NCBI GenBank assembly: GCA_029779435.1 | Contig: JAKPAM010000270.1 | Span: 1 to 43,366, forward strand | Direction of reading: 5' to 3' | Length of the DNA: 43,366 nucleotides | From: Pseudomonadota bacterium | GTDB lineage: Bacteria > Pseudomonadota > Gammaproteobacteria > Burkholderiales > Burkholderiaceae_E | In this document: piece after piece, positions 21,875-31,524 of the stretch | Layout: every line of letters starts with the position of its first letter | Numbering within the stretch: position 1 is the first letter of the stretch | Translations under genes and position numbers: made by a program | The notes under the pieces: generated by a model | The model's database searches: none | Told to the model about the DNA's origin: nothing | What the model saw: only the letters and a program-made list of their open reading frames with translations

Positions 21875-22681
21875 TCAACCAGCCGCCGGCGCGTCGGCGG
21901 TCCAGCCGGACAGGAACTCGCGCCAGTGCTGGCCGGGCTGCGCGCCCAGGTAAGCGCGGACGACGTCGATCTCGCGCTGGTATTCGACGGGCGACCAGAA
22001 GCCGCGCAGGCGTTGGAATCGGCAGTACATCAAGTAGGTGTTGGCGACGTCGGTTTCGCAGTAGTCACGGATCTCGTCGAGCCGGCCCTGCCGATAGGCG
22101 GGCCAGACCTGCGAACCGTCCATGCCCATCTTGCCCGGAAAACCGCACAGCTTGGCCAACTCGTCCAGTGGCGCGTTGGCGCGAGGCGTGTAGAGCGCCA
22201 GCAGATCCATCAGGTCCAGGTGCCGCGTATGGTACCGGCTGATGTAGTTGTTCCATTTGAAGTCGCGATCGTCGTCGCCGAGTTCCCAATAGCGAGCGGC
22301 CTGCACGCCGTTGACCAGCGCGCGATAAGTCAGCACCTGCATGTCGAAGCCGCTGCCGTTCCAGGAGACGAGTTGCGGCGTGTGCCGATCGATCGTCTTG
22401 AAGAAATCGCTGATCAGCCGTGCCTCGGGGTCGCCGGCCGACCCCAGGCACCGGATGCGCACGCCGCTGTCATCGCGGAACAGGCATGCGATGGCCACGA
22501 TCCGATGCTGGTGCAACGGCAGGAAGTCGCTGCCGGTCTTCTCGCGGCGACGGGCGAACACGTGCTCGACCAGCGTGTCGTCATCCCAGTCCGCGGCACC
22601 CGGCTCGTCGATGAGGCCCAGGCGGCGCAGGCCATCGGCGTCGGGCACCGTCTCGATGTCAAAACAGAGGATGGGCGTCAT
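21875..22681 (-). CDS. Predicted 3'-5' exonuclease, PolB-like
   Basis: This 268-residue protein begins [14 protein letters not shown], where Asp8 and Glu10 are the first metal-binding acids of a DEDD exonuclease. [13 protein letters not shown] is the Exo II-type segment and [17 protein letters not shown] holds the late acidic residues. The pattern matches the family of predicted exonucleases related to the proofreading domain of DNA polymerase B (PF10108). The natural role is not known. I place the start at 22681; an in-frame ATG at 22738 would add 19 residues with no family support. It lies between nlpD and rlmD. Confidence 0.85.
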   Translation of the reverse strand: MTPILCFDIETVPDADGLRRLGLIDEPGAADWDDDTLVEHVFARRREKTGSDFLPLHQHRIVAIACLFRDDSGVRIRCLGSAGDPEARLISDFFKTIDRHTPQLVSWNGSGFDMQVLTYRALVNGVQAARYWELGDDDRDFKWNNYISRYHTRHLDLMDLLALYTPRANAPLDELAKLCGFPGKMGMDGSQVWPAYRQGRLDEIRDYCETDVANTYLMYCRFQRLRGFWSPVEYQREIDVVRAYLGAQPGQHWREFLSGWTADAPAAG

Positions 22682-22759
22682 GCAAGGGCGGTCGAGAGCA
22701 AGAGATCGAGAGGGATCGATGCCGGGTCCGGTGGCCATCGCACCGGCCGGCAGACTGCA

Positions 22760-23656
22760 TCAGCGCTTCGGCAGGAACTGCATCGGATCGACCGGTTTGC
22801 CCTGCTTGCGGATTTCGAACAGCAGGCCGGGGAGATCGGCGCTGGTATCGCCGAGTTCGGCGACCTTCTGCCCGCGCTTGACGGCCTGCCCTTCCTTGAC
22901 GAGCAGGCTGCGGTTGTGTCCGTACACCGACACCGTATCGTCGTCATGCTTGATGATCAGCAGATTGCCATAGCCGCGCGGGCCGTTGCCACTGAAGATC
23001 ACGCGGCCGTCGGCGGCGGCGCTGACCGGATCGCCGATCACGCCGTCGATGACGATGCCCAGGCTGCGCGGATCGGCGAACGGCTGAACGATGCGCCCGC
23101 GGGCCGGCCAGGCGAACGCGCCGCTGCCCGAGGGAGCGGTGGCCACCGTGGTCGGCGGCTGCGCCGACGCAGGCTCGGCGGCCGAGGCTGGAGAAGTCGC
23201 GGCCGCGTTCGCACCCGCTCCACCCGGGATCGGTGCCGGCCGGAATCCATTCGCCGCATCGGCGGCCTGCATGTCGGCCAGCGCCTGATCGGAATAAGGA
23301 CGCTTGACCAGCCGCGGCAGGTTCCTGGCGGCCGGCACCGCCCCGGCTGCCGCCGTCGCGCTGTCGAGCGGCCGCGATTCGAGCGGACGCACCTCGATGC
23401 CGCTGCCGGGACTGCGGATCGGTGCGGCCTCGACCGCGGCGTCGATGGCCGGCGCATTGCCGGCGGCGGCCTCCGTCGCAGCGGGCGGCGTCGCCGTCGC
23501 GACGGGGGGCGCCGACTGCGCGCCCGGCGTGGTCCGGCTGATGATCGGCGCGGGCATCCTGGACGAACCGCAGCCCGCCAAGACGATCGCACACGCCAGC
23601 ACGCCCCCCATCATGGCGACGCGCGCGGAATCTCGTTGATGAGGCGCTGATGACAC
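22760..23656 (-). CDS. nlpD: NlpD-like murein hydrolase activator (GTG start)
   Basis: NlpD-type lipoproteins activate amidases that split septal peptidoglycan. The 298-residue product has a signal peptide with lipobox LAGC (Cys29), a long Ala/Pro-rich linker, and a C-terminal LytM/M23 domain (FAWPARGRIVQPF, GRVIFSGNGPRGYGNLLIIKH, YGHNRSLLVKEGQAVKRGQ, LLFEIRKQGKPVDPMQFL). Catalytic metal ligands of active M23 enzymes are missing or changed: GLLFEIR replaces the usual HLHFEIR. It is therefore likely an activator, not a hydrolase. No LysM domain is recognisable. The GTG at 23656 has GGGAG five bases upstream. It follows pcm by 44 bp. Confidence 0.87.
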   Translation of the reverse strand: MSSAPHQRDSARVAMMGGVLACAIVLAGCGSSRMPAPIISRTTPGAQSAPPVATATPPAATEAAAGNAPAIDAAVEAAPIRSPGSGIEVRPLESRPLDSATAAAGAVPAARNLPRLVKRPYSDQALADMQAADAANGFRPAPIPGGAGANAAATSPASAAEPASAQPPTTVATAPSGSGAFAWPARGRIVQPFADPRSLGIVIDGVIGDPVSAAADGRVIFSGNGPRGYGNLLIIKHDDDTVSVYGHNRSLLVKEGQAVKRGQKVAELGDTSADLPGLLFEIRKQGKPVDPMQFLPKR

Positions 23657-23700
23657 GTGATCTCCCGGTTCGAAAGGGGTCGGCACCGAGCCGACAGGGC

Positions 23701-24459
23701 TCAGCGCGTGCCCGGACGCAAAGGTACGAAGCGTACCGCGTCTAGAACGGTCAGGTGCCAGTCGTCCTGGCTGGCACGCTCGACCAGGTGCAGCGACTGG
23801 CCGTCTCCGGTCGCCGCGACGATCGGTGCGATCAGCCGGCCGCCCACTTTCATCTGCAGCAGCAGATCATCGGGAATCGACTCGCCGGCCGCCGCCAGGA
23901 CGATCGCGTCGAACGGCGCCGCCTGCTCGACACCCAGACGGCCATCGCCGAACACCAGGCGCAGGTTGGACTGCCGCAGCGAACGCAGGTTGGCGCGCGA
24001 CAGCTCGTGCAGCGCCTTCAGGCGCTCGACCGACACCACCTGGCCGAACAGGTGCGCTAGCACCGCCGCCTGATAGCCGCAGCCCGTGCCGATCTCCAGC
24101 ACCTTGGCTTCCCGCCGCTGGCCTTCGTCCAGGTGGGCCGTCACCCACTCGAGCATCCGCGCGACGGTGCTGGGCTTGGAGATCGTCTGGCCGTGGCCGA
24201 TCGGCAGCGCGACATCCTCATAAGCGCGGCTGGCCAGGGCGACGTCGACGAATGCGTGGCGCGGCACGATCGAGATGGCGCTGAGCACGCCCAGATCCCG
24301 AACCCCGATGCCGCGCAGCGCATCGATCATGCGCTGGCGCGCGCGATCGGAGGCGATGCCGATGCCGGTAGCCATCGGCAGTACGACCGCTTTCGAGGCG
24401 AGCCGCGCGGAGGTCTTGGCGAACCCGGGATAGAACCCCGAGCGAGGACGAGGCAACAT
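23701..24459 (-). CDS. pcm: Protein-L-isoaspartate O-methyltransferase
   Basis: Pcm methylates isoaspartyl residues in damaged proteins so that they can be repaired. The 252-residue product shows the SAM-binding motif KVLEIGTGCGYQAAVLA (about 119-135), the conserved GQTISKP (90-96) before it, and FDAIVLAAAGESIPDDLL after it. The first ATG at 24459 abuts the surE stop (TAGATG); later starts at Met29 or Met44 are possible, as the first 40 residues are poorly conserved. Order surE-pcm-nlpD is the classical one. Confidence 0.92.
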   Translation of the reverse strand: MLPRPRSGFYPGFAKTSARLASKAVVLPMATGIGIASDRARQRMIDALRGIGVRDLGVLSAISIVPRHAFVDVALASRAYEDVALPIGHGQTISKPSTVARMLEWVTAHLDEGQRREAKVLEIGTGCGYQAAVLAHLFGQVVSVERLKALHELSRANLRSLRQSNLRLVFGDGRLGVEQAAPFDAIVLAAAGESIPDDLLLQMKVGGRLIAPIVAATGDGQSLHLVERASQDDWHLTVLDAVRFVPLRPGTR

Positions 24460-25239
24460 CTAGCGCTGGATTCCGGTAAGTGACGATGGCTCGGGCCCCG
24501 GTCGGAGCCATTGTCCGACGGTGGCGACGAGCGAATCGTGAGTCAGGTCGATGTCCAGCGGCGTGATCGACACCCGCCCCCGCGCGGTGGCGTGGAAGTC
24601 GGTGCCGGCGCTTTCATCCTTGACGCTGCCCGCCAGGCCGATCCAGTAGACCTTGTCGCCGCGCGGCGTGCGGCCCTCGACGACCTCTTCGGACGGATGG
24701 CGCTTGCCCAGGCGGGTCGCCTCCCAACCGGTGAGCGACGAGTAAGGCAGGTTCGGGATGTTGACGTTCAGCAGCATCGGCCGTTCGCGCAGCCGCGCGC
24801 CCAGGCGGGCGACGACATCGGCGGCCACGCGCGCCGCCGAATCGAGGTGCGCATAGCCATGATCGATCATCGAGAACGCGATCGCCGGAACCCCGAGCAC
24901 GAACGCCTCGGTCGCCGCGGCGACCGTGCCGGAATAGTTGGTGTCGTCACCCATGTTGGCGCCGTCGTTGATGCCGGACAGGACCAGGTCGGGACGAAAG
25001 CCGAGCACGCCATTGAGCGCCAGATGGACGCAGTCCGTCGGCGTGCCGTTCACGTAGTGGAAGCCGTTGGCGGCGGTGCGGAGCGTCAACGGCCGATCGA
25101 GCGTCAGCGACTGCGATGCGCCGCTGCGGTCGCGCTCGGGCGCCACGACGACGACTTCACCGAGGTGCCGGACCGCGGCGACCAGTGCGGCGATGCCCGG
25201 CGAGAAATAACCGTCGTCGTTGCTGACAAGGATGCGCAT
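24460..25239 (-). CDS. surE: 5'/3'-nucleotidase SurE
   Basis: SurE is a metal-dependent nucleotidase that hydrolyses nucleoside monophosphates and short polyphosphates. The 259-residue product has the metal ligands Asp8 and Asp9 ([10 protein letters not shown]), Ser39 (RDRSGAS), and the Asn of [20 protein letters not shown] near residue 91. The ATG is 47 bp from the CBS gene stop. It forms a unit with pcm and nlpD. Confidence 0.96.
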   Translation of the reverse strand: MRILVSNDDGYFSPGIAALVAAVRHLGEVVVVAPERDRSGASQSLTLDRPLTLRTAANGFHYVNGTPTDCVHLALNGVLGFRPDLVLSGINDGANMGDDTNYSGTVAAATEAFVLGVPAIAFSMIDHGYAHLDSAARVAADVVARLGARLRERPMLLNVNIPNLPYSSLTGWEATRLGKRHPSEEVVEGRTPRGDKVYWIGLAGSVKDESAGTDFHATARGRVSITPLDIDLTHDSLVATVGQWLRPGPEPSSLTGIQR

Positions 25240-25286
25240 AAGCCGTCATTCTATCGAAAAAGGCCTGCGCACCAGCGTTTTTGGCG

Positions 25287-25751
25287 TTATCCCTCGGCCG
25301 GCCAGTCGCGAATGTAGGCTTTAAGCATACGGTTTTCGAAGCCCTGCTCTTCGAGCACCGCCTTGGCGACGTCGTGGAACGAGACGACGCCCATCACCAT
25401 CGTGTCGTCCATCACCGGCAGGTAGCGCTGATGATTGGTCAGCATCATCCGGCGCAGCTCGTTGACGTCCATGTTCGGCGCGCAAATGATCGGATCCGGA
25501 TTCATCACGTCGCGCACCATGATCTCGGCCACCGGCCGCGTCGGCCCTTCGCGGTGCTCGATCTGGCGCTTGGCCAGCACGCGCATGACTTCGCGGAACG
25601 TGACGATTCCGGCGAGCCGCCCCTTGTCCATGACGATCAGCGAACCGATGTCGTGTTCGGCCATCGTGATCACACAGTCCGAGAGCATGTCATCGGGCGA
25701 CACCGTGTAGAGCGTGTTGCCTTTGACTCGGAGGACTTCGCTGACTTGCAT
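25287..25751 (-). CDS. Two-CBS-domain protein
   Basis: This 154-residue protein consists of two CBS domains in tandem (about 8-60, LYTVSPDDMLSDCVITMAEHDIGSLIVMDKGRLAGIVTFREV, and about 77-140, VMNPDPIICAPNMDVNELRRMMLTNHQRYLPVMDDTMVMGVVSFHDV). Such proteins sense adenylate or other nucleotide ligands. A GGGGAG lies eight bases before the ATG, and a promoter is proposed at 25779-25808. It stands between surE and the Pil-Chp operon; a link with either is not shown. Confidence 0.88.
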   Translation of the reverse strand: MQVSEVLRVKGNTLYTVSPDDMLSDCVITMAEHDIGSLIVMDKGRLAGIVTFREVMRVLAKRQIEHREGPTRPVAEIMVRDVMNPDPIICAPNMDVNELRRMMLTNHQRYLPVMDDTMVMGVVSFHDVAKAVLEEQGFENRMLKAYIRDWPAEG

Positions 25752-25778
25752 GATGATGGCTCCCCTGGGTACTGGCCA

Positions 25779-25808
25779 ATGCTAGCCGATCCGGCCCGTC
25801 AGCGACAA
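25779..25808 (-). promoter_or_regulatory. Probable promoter of the CBS gene
   Basis: The minus strand has TTGTCG, an 18-bp spacer and TAGCAT, each four of six matches, in the 68-bp gap after chpA. It would start transcription near 25772, 20 bp before the ATG. Confidence 0.4.
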
Positions 25809-25819
25809 GTCGCTCGACA

Positions 25820-28800
25820 TCAACGCGGACCACGATTCAGGCTGCGCTGCACGTGCGCGGCCAATTCGTCCTCGGTATAAGGCTTGGTCAGGAAGATGTC
25901 GGCCCCCGCCGACAAGGCCAGTTGCTTGTGCTTGTCGCTGTAGCGGGACGTGATCATGATGAAGGGCACCGCCGCGGTATCGGCTCGGGCACGCAAAGCG
26001 CTGGCCAGCTCGACGCCATTCATCCGCGGCATCTCGAGGTCGGCGATGATCAGGTCGGGCACGCGCTTGTCGACCAGCGCCATCGCGTCGATGCCATCGG
26101 ACGCGGACTCGACGTGCAGACCCAGGTCCTGCAGGAACAACTCCATCGCGCGGCGCACCGACACCGAGTCGTCGACGATCAGGCACACCGGCGCGGCCGG
26201 CGCCGACGCACTTAGCGTGGTCGCGTACTGGGGCGTGTCCTGGCGTCGCGCGAGCAGTTCGGGCAGGTCGACGATCGGCGCCACCGAGCCGTCCCCCATG
26301 ACCGCCACGCCGCCGATCCCCGGGATCGGCGGAATGGCGGCGGCGAGCGGCTGCAGGATCACGTTACGGGTCTGGCCCGGCTCGGGCGTGACGACGGCGA
26401 TCGGTTCGCCGGCCTCGCCCCGCACGATCATCGCGACACGCTCCTTGGCCTCGCCCGACAGGGCGTTCTCGGGCAGGCCGAGCAGCGCCTCGAGCGTGAA
26501 GACCGGATAGTCGACCCCATCGACGCGCAGCCGCGCCTCGCCCCCGGTCTCGGGCGACAGGCCGGTGACCGACGCGATCTGCTCGATGTCGCGCACCGAC
26601 ACCGCTATCACGTGGCTGGGAGCGCGCAGGATCATCACCGGCACCGCGGCCAGGCGCACCGGCATCGTCAGCGTCAGGTCCAGTCCCAGCCCTGGCGTGC
26701 TGGCGACGTCGATGCGGCCGCGCAGCTCGCGCACCCGCTCGCGCACGACGTCCAGGCCGATGCCCCTCCCCGACAACTGCGTCGCCTGTTCGCGGGTCGA
26801 AAAGCCGGGCAGCAGGATCAGGCGCGACGCCTCGGCGGCGGACGGCCGCGCGTCGGCGTCGATCAGGCTGGCGGCGCGGGCTCGCGCGACGATCGCATCG
26901 ATGTCGAGGCCGCGACCATCATCGGTGCAGCGGATGCGCAGCTCGGCGCCGTCGCGCGCGAACGTCAACTGGATCCTGCCGGTGCGCGGCTTGCCGAGCT
27001 GGCGCCGGCGCTCCGGATCCTCGATGCCGTGGTCGACCGCGTTGCGCACCATGTGCATCAACGGATCGACGATCCGCTGCAACAGGTGGCCATCGATCGC
27101 CGTCTCGCCGCCGAACACCAGCAACTCGACTTCCTTACCCGTCTGACGCGCGGCCTGGCGCACCGCGCGCTGCAGGCGGCCCGCCATCGTTTCGATCGGC
27201 ACCATCCGCGTCTTGAGGGCCGCTTCCCGCAGATCCGTCTGCACGCGATCCAGCTGCGCGACCTGCTCGCGCATCGCGCCCAGTTCGTGATCGAACTGCT
27301 GGTCGACGAGCTTATGATCGGCGCCCGCCTCGGCGAAGCGGCGCGAAACCGTATGCAGGTCGTTGTACTCGTCCAGTTCGAGCGCATCGAAATCCGCTTC
27401 GCGGCTCCGCCCGGTCAGCGCCAGGCCGCGCACGTCGACGAGCCGCTCCAGCTCCATCGACAGATCCTGGAAGCGCTCGCTTCCCGCGCGCAACGCCGCG
27501 CGCGTATCGCCGAGCACGGCGATACGCTCCTGCATCTGCGCCAGCGCGATCATCGCTTCATTGGCCAGGTCGAGCAGCCGCGACACGACACGGGCCGGCA
27601 CGCGCAGCATCTCGTCGGCTTCATCGCCGGCGTCGCCGGCCGGCGCGCCCTCACCGCCGCCGACGGTTTCGCCGATCGCGGTGGCGGGCGATGGCGATGG
27701 CGATGGCGATGGCTGTGGTTGCGGTTGCGGTTGCGGTTGCGGTTGCGGTTGCGGTTGCGGTTGCGGTTGCGGCAAGGACGATAGCTGGGCCGAGGGCTGC
27801 GGTTGCGACGAACTCGCTGCCGACGAGGTAGGCTGGGAGTCGGCCTTCGGCCATTCGAAACGCGGCTCGTCCGCGCGCTGAGTGCCAGCGGCCGGCCGGG
27901 CGGGCGGCTCGTCCGTTTCGCGCTCGACGACGACAGGCCGGTCCGGCGGCACGCCACCGCTCACCGGTGCCGAGCCGGCGGATGCCTGCGCATCGCCTGC
28001 CTCGACCGGGCGTTGCTCCGCGGGCTCGCCGTCGAGCAGCCGGTGCGTCGCGTCGACGACTTCGCGCAGGATCGCCTCGACGTTGGCGGGAGCCGGCCCG
28101 ATCGCGGCGACCGCGTCGCACATCTCGGCCACGCAGTCGGCCGCGTCGCCGAGCAGGTGGGTCAGCGACGAATTCAACAATCGCGCATCCCTGGCCAGCA
28201 ACTGCAGGATGTCCTCGAGCCGATGCGTCAGCGTCGCGATGCCCCGGACGCCGACGGTATTGGCCGATCCCTTCAGCGTATGGGCGACGCGTTGGGCGCG
28301 CTCGATCTGGTGATCGTCGCCCCGGCGCAGCAGGTCGATGGCCTCGCTGAATTCGGCCGACAGGTGCGGCAGTTCGCGCAGCAGATTGTCGACGACGCTG
28401 CGATCGGCCTCGGCCGGAATCTCGAGCGACAGGTCGTTCTCGTCGATCGCCAGCAAAGGTTCCGCCGTCACCTGGCGCGACCGGATGATCTCGATCGCCA
28501 GCAAGGCCTGCGACAACGACGATTGCAGCGCCGGGGGCATTGGCGACGGCCAGTGCTCGTCGCCGAGCAGGCCGACCCATTGATCGACGCTGTCGGGCGT
28601 CACGTCGGCGAACAGATCGGCCAGCGTATCGGGCAACAGCAACAACAGCCGCCGGCTTTCCTCGTCGAGCGTTCCGTCGGTGGTCATCCAATAGCCGAGT
28701 TGCGCACCCAGGCCCGACAGCATCCGGGTCAGGACATCGGCGCCGATGAACTCGCTGGCATTGACCATATGCTCGAGCCGCGCCAGGTATTCATCGATGA

Positions 28801-30070
28801 ACTCGGTCCACGCGGACGTGCCAGGCGATGGCGGTTCGAGCGACAACAATGCCGGAATCAGGTCGGCACCCAATGCGCGGGCCGCATCGGCGAGCATCGC
28901 CAGTTCATCGATGGCGATCCGCCCGGGAGCCCCCCACGGATCGGCCTGGCTGGATGGCGGCCAGAGGCTGATCGCCGGGGCAGGCGCGAAGGCTCGCAAC
29001 ACTTCGTCGATCCCCGGCGCGCCGGGAGCTTCGGCGACGTCGTCGTCGGGCACCACGCCATCGTGAAACGCCTCGATGGCGTCGGTCTCGACTTTACCCG
29101 CGCCCTCATCGGTGCTCGCGTCGTCGATGATCTCTTCGCCGATGACGATCTCGTCGTCAGCCGCATCCTCCGCCAACGGCTCGTCGAATGCCCGTTCGGC
29201 AACGACCGCTCGATCGGCAATCGCCTCATCGCAGACAGCCTCATCACCGCCGATCGTTTCGTCGGTCCCATCCTCACCCGCGACGGCAGCATCACCTACG
29301 ATGGCGGCATCGGCGATCGTCGCGTCGCTCGCCACCGGATCGATCGCCTCTTCGCTGCTTACCCCCTGCCCGGCTCCTCCCTGCTCATCTCCTTCCTGCC
29401 CTGCTCCTTTCTCGACGCCTGCCGCCTCGTCGATGATCGTTCGACCGGCAGCCACTCGATCCGGGACCACTCGAACCGGTGCCTCGTCGCGAAGCGGCGC
29501 ATCGCTGATCCCCCGGCTCGCATGGCGCCCCGGGTCGATCTGCCTGACCCATTCCCGGATCTGGCGCAGATCGGCGCGCAGGCGTTCGGCGATCAAGGCG
29601 ACGAACTGCGGCGGCACGCCGGCAAAGCCCGGCCAATGATCGAGTTGGGACACCAGCGCGGCGACCTGCGGCAGCTCCAGCGCCCCGGCGAAGAACGCGA
29701 TCACCTCCTGCACCCAGCGTTCGAATGCCGCGCGGTCGTGCGCGATGAACTCGCGACTGGTCGGCCCTTTGAGGAAAGGCACGAGCAACGCGGCCAGATA
29801 GTCGGGCCCACGCAGCCCGACCGAATTGGCCACCGCCGCGCAACGCTGCACCGCCGCCGCCAACTCGATGCCGAGCCGATCCGGCTCGGTATTCAGGAAC
29901 AGAGGTTCGAGCAGCCCCGCAGCAGCCTGGTTCAGGCGTTCGAGCCGCCCCGCGGCAAGCCCCCTGTCGATACCCAGCAACGCGCTGCCCTGCGATTGAC
30001 CGGCGAGATGGCCGGCGCCGAAAGAGCCGGTCCCCCGGTCGAAACCCGATGATGCGGTCGATGAGCTCAT
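25820..30070 (-). CDS. chpA: ChpA/PilL-like hybrid chemotaxis kinase
   Basis: This 1416-residue CheA-type hybrid kinase should phosphorylate the operon's receivers to steer type IV pili. In order: N-terminal helical regions (about 40-170 and 390-540), acidic linker (about 215-350), a canonical Hpt with the phospho-His in AHTLKGSANTVG (near 595), a Pro/Gln repeat (766-795), dimer/P3 region, HATPase with HMVRNAVDHGIED (near 1004), DDGRGLD and GRGIGLDVV, a CheW-like domain (about 1145-1280), and a receiver (about 1293-1410) with LIVDDS and the phospho-Asp in ADLEMPRMNG. Only one clear Hpt is present, against many in P. aeruginosa ChpA. The ATG follows the pilJ stop by one base. Long plus-strand ORFs opposite it are shadows. 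Confidence 0.92.
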   Translation of the reverse strand: MSSSTASSGFDRGTGSFGAGHLAGQSQGSALLGIDRGLAAGRLERLNQAAAGLLEPLFLNTEPDRLGIELAAAVQRCAAVANSVGLRGPDYLAALLVPFLKGPTSREFIAHDRAAFERWVQEVIAFFAGALELPQVAALVSQLDHWPGFAGVPPQFVALIAERLRADLRQIREWVRQIDPGRHASRGISDAPLRDEAPVRVVPDRVAAGRTIIDEAAGVEKGAGQEGDEQGGAGQGVSSEEAIDPVASDATIADAAIVGDAAVAGEDGTDETIGGDEAVCDEAIADRAVVAERAFDEPLAEDAADDEIVIGEEIIDDASTDEGAGKVETDAIEAFHDGVVPDDDVAEAPGAPGIDEVLRAFAPAPAISLWPPSSQADPWGAPGRIAIDELAMLADAARALGADLIPALLSLEPPSPGTSAWTEFIDEYLARLEHMVNASEFIGADVLTRMLSGLGAQLGYWMTTDGTLDEESRRLLLLLPDTLADLFADVTPDSVDQWVGLLGDEHWPSPMPPALQSSLSQALLAIEIIRSRQVTAEPLLAIDENDLSLEIPAEADRSVVDNLLRELPHLSAEFSEAIDLLRRGDDHQIERAQRVAHTLKGSANTVGVRGIATLTHRLEDILQLLARDARLLNSSLTHLLGDAADCVAEMCDAVAAIGPAPANVEAILREVVDATHRLLDGEPAEQRPVEAGDAQASAGSAPVSGGVPPDRPVVVERETDEPPARPAAGTQRADEPRFEWPKADSQPTSSAASSSQPQPSAQLSSLPQPQPQPQPQPQPQPQPQPQPSPSPSPSPATAIGETVGGGEGAPAGDAGDEADEMLRVPARVVSRLLDLANEAMIALAQMQERIAVLGDTRAALRAGSERFQDLSMELERLVDVRGLALTGRSREADFDALELDEYNDLHTVSRRFAEAGADHKLVDQQFDHELGAMREQVAQLDRVQTDLREAALKTRMVPIETMAGRLQRAVRQAARQTGKEVELLVFGGETAIDGHLLQRIVDPLMHMVRNAVDHGIEDPERRRQLGKPRTGRIQLTFARDGAELRIRCTDDGRGLDIDAIVARARAASLIDADARPSAAEASRLILLPGFSTREQATQLSGRGIGLDVVRERVRELRGRIDVASTPGLGLDLTLTMPVRLAAVPVMILRAPSHVIAVSVRDIEQIASVTGLSPETGGEARLRVDGVDYPVFTLEALLGLPENALSGEAKERVAMIVRGEAGEPIAVVTPEPGQTRNVILQPLAAAIPPIPGIGGVAVMGDGSVAPIVDLPELLARRQDTPQYATTLSASAPAAPVCLIVDDSVSVRRAMELFLQDLGLHVESASDGIDAMALVDKRVPDLIIADLEMPRMNGVELASALRARADTAAVPFIMITSRYSDKHKQLALSAGADIFLTKPYTEDELAAHVQRSLNRGPR
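27688..27773. repeat. In-frame hexanucleotide repeats within chpA
   Basis: Four GCGATG units (27688-27711) are followed by a GTGGTT variant (27715-27720) and eight exact GCGGTT units (27721-27768). On the minus strand they encode a QP-type run (766-795) and then SP pairs. Because the unit is six bases, copy-number change would vary linker length without breaking the frame. Confidence 0.9.
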
Positions 30071-30071
30071 G

Positions 30072-31517
30072 TCAGGGCTTGGTCACGTGGGGCAACTTGA
30101 ACACGCTGACCTCGTCGAGCAGCGCCTTCGCATACTCGACGAGACGGCGCGTTTCGCTCGCCTGCAGCAACAACTGCTTGGCGGTCTCGGCGCTGGCCTC
30201 CTGGATGATCCGCGCGCGCTCCTGCAGGCCAGCCCCGACCTTGGCTTGCTCGGTCGACGTGCGCGCGATGTCGCGCACGGTGCTGGCGAGCGACGTGGTC
30301 TCGGTCTGCGTGCCGCGCATCGCCCGCCCGGCGTCCTCGGCCTGCCGGCTGATCTCGACCACCTTGCCGATCGCCTGATTCATCGCGAGCACGGTGTCGT
30401 TGGTCTCCGTCTGGATCGAGACCACGAGCCGGCCGATTTCCGAGGTCGCGTCGCGCGCCGATTCGGACAATCGCTTGACCTCGTCGGCCACCGCGGCGAA
30501 GCTGCGCCCCGCCTCGCCGGCCGCGGCCGCATGCATCGACGCGTTGAGCGCGAGGATGCCCGTGCGTTCGGCGATCGCCTGGATGATGCCGACCACCTGC
30601 CCGATCTCCTGCGAGCGTTCGCCCAGGCGCTTGATCCGCTTCTCGGTCTCGCGGATCAGATCGCGGGATTCGGATACGCCGACCACCGTTCCGTCGACGC
30701 TCTGCATCGCCTTCTCGGTCGCCTGCACGGTCCTCTCGGCGGCCAGGTCGCAGCCGCGCGCGCGCTCGGCGATCGATTCGAGCACGACCGCCGCCTGCGC
30801 CAGCTCGCGCGCGGCCAGCGCCACCTCGTGCTGCTCGCGCGTCGCGGCGTGGTTGGCCAGGTCCGACTGGCTCTTGACGGCCACGGTCGCGCGCGCGACG
30901 TCGCGCGACACACGGGCGACGTTGGCCAGCACGCGGCCGGTCTCTTCGGTCAGCAGGTTCAGCGCGTCGGCGATCGCGCCGGTGACGTTCTCGGTGACCG
31001 GCATCGTGATCGACAGATCCTTGGTCGTGGCGATCTGGCCGATCGTCTGCATGATCTCGATGACCGAACTGTTCAGGTCTTCATTCTCGGTGGCCGTGTC
31101 GGCCAGGACCGAGACGCGTTGATCGAGCATGCGGTCGAACGATTTCGACAGGCGCCCGATCTCGTCGTTGCTGACCAGCCCGGCGCGAGCGTCCAGATCG
31201 CCGATCGCGACACGGTCCACGGCCGCCCGCAACGCGACCAGCGGACGCTCGAACGCCCGCGAGGTTCGCCACCCGAGGTAACCGCTGATCAGCGCACCGA
31301 GCAAGCCGGCGGCGATCAGCCCGATGACGAGCCATGCCGACGGCATCGCACCGCCCGGCGCGAGCCCGCCGGTCAACGCGACGGCGACGCTGGCCGATAT
31401 CATGCCGACGAGCGCACCGACGACACCGATCGCCACGCCTCCCCATGCGCCGCGGTGAACGCACACGCGGACCATGTCTTCGCGCAATCGTGCGCTGATC
31501 GAATTCCACGCCCCCAC
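30072..31517 (-). CDS. pilJ: PilJ-like methyl-accepting chemotaxis receptor (GTG start)
   Basis: The 481-residue receptor has two membrane helices (about 27-50 and 60-82) separated by only about ten residues (GGLAPGGAMPS), then a HAMP domain (about 83-136) and a long signalling coiled coil. Its hairpin tip, ERTGILALNASMHAAAAGEAGRSFAAVADEVKRL, matches PilJ receptors. The P. aeruginosa protein has a large periplasmic ligand domain that is missing here. No obvious C-terminal methylation pentapeptide is seen. The GTG start follows a GAGGA that overlaps the pilI TGA. It contacts PilI and ChpA, the neighbouring genes. Confidence 0.88.
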   Translation of the reverse strand: MGAWNSISARLREDMVRVCVHRGAWGGVAIGVVGALVGMISASVAVALTGGLAPGGAMPSAWLVIGLIAAGLLGALISGYLGWRTSRAFERPLVALRAAVDRVAIGDLDARAGLVSNDEIGRLSKSFDRMLDQRVSVLADTATENEDLNSSVIEIMQTIGQIATTKDLSITMPVTENVTGAIADALNLLTEETGRVLANVARVSRDVARATVAVKSQSDLANHAATREQHEVALAARELAQAAVVLESIAERARGCDLAAERTVQATEKAMQSVDGTVVGVSESRDLIRETEKRIKRLGERSQEIGQVVGIIQAIAERTGILALNASMHAAAAGEAGRSFAAVADEVKRLSESARDATSEIGRLVVSIQTETNDTVLAMNQAIGKVVEISRQAEDAGRAMRGTQTETTSLASTVRDIARTSTEQAKVGAGLQERARIIQEASAETAKQLLLQASETRRLVEYAKALLDEVSVFKLPHVTKP

Positions 31518-31524
31518 TGGGTCC

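Noticed and set aside
27688..27773. Repeat array as a possible CRISPR
   Set aside because: The units are six bases with no spacers and lie inside a coding frame.
27803..30052. 749-codon plus-strand open frame
   Set aside because: It is antisense to chpA, mostly basic and without motifs; the minus-strand kinase is well supported.
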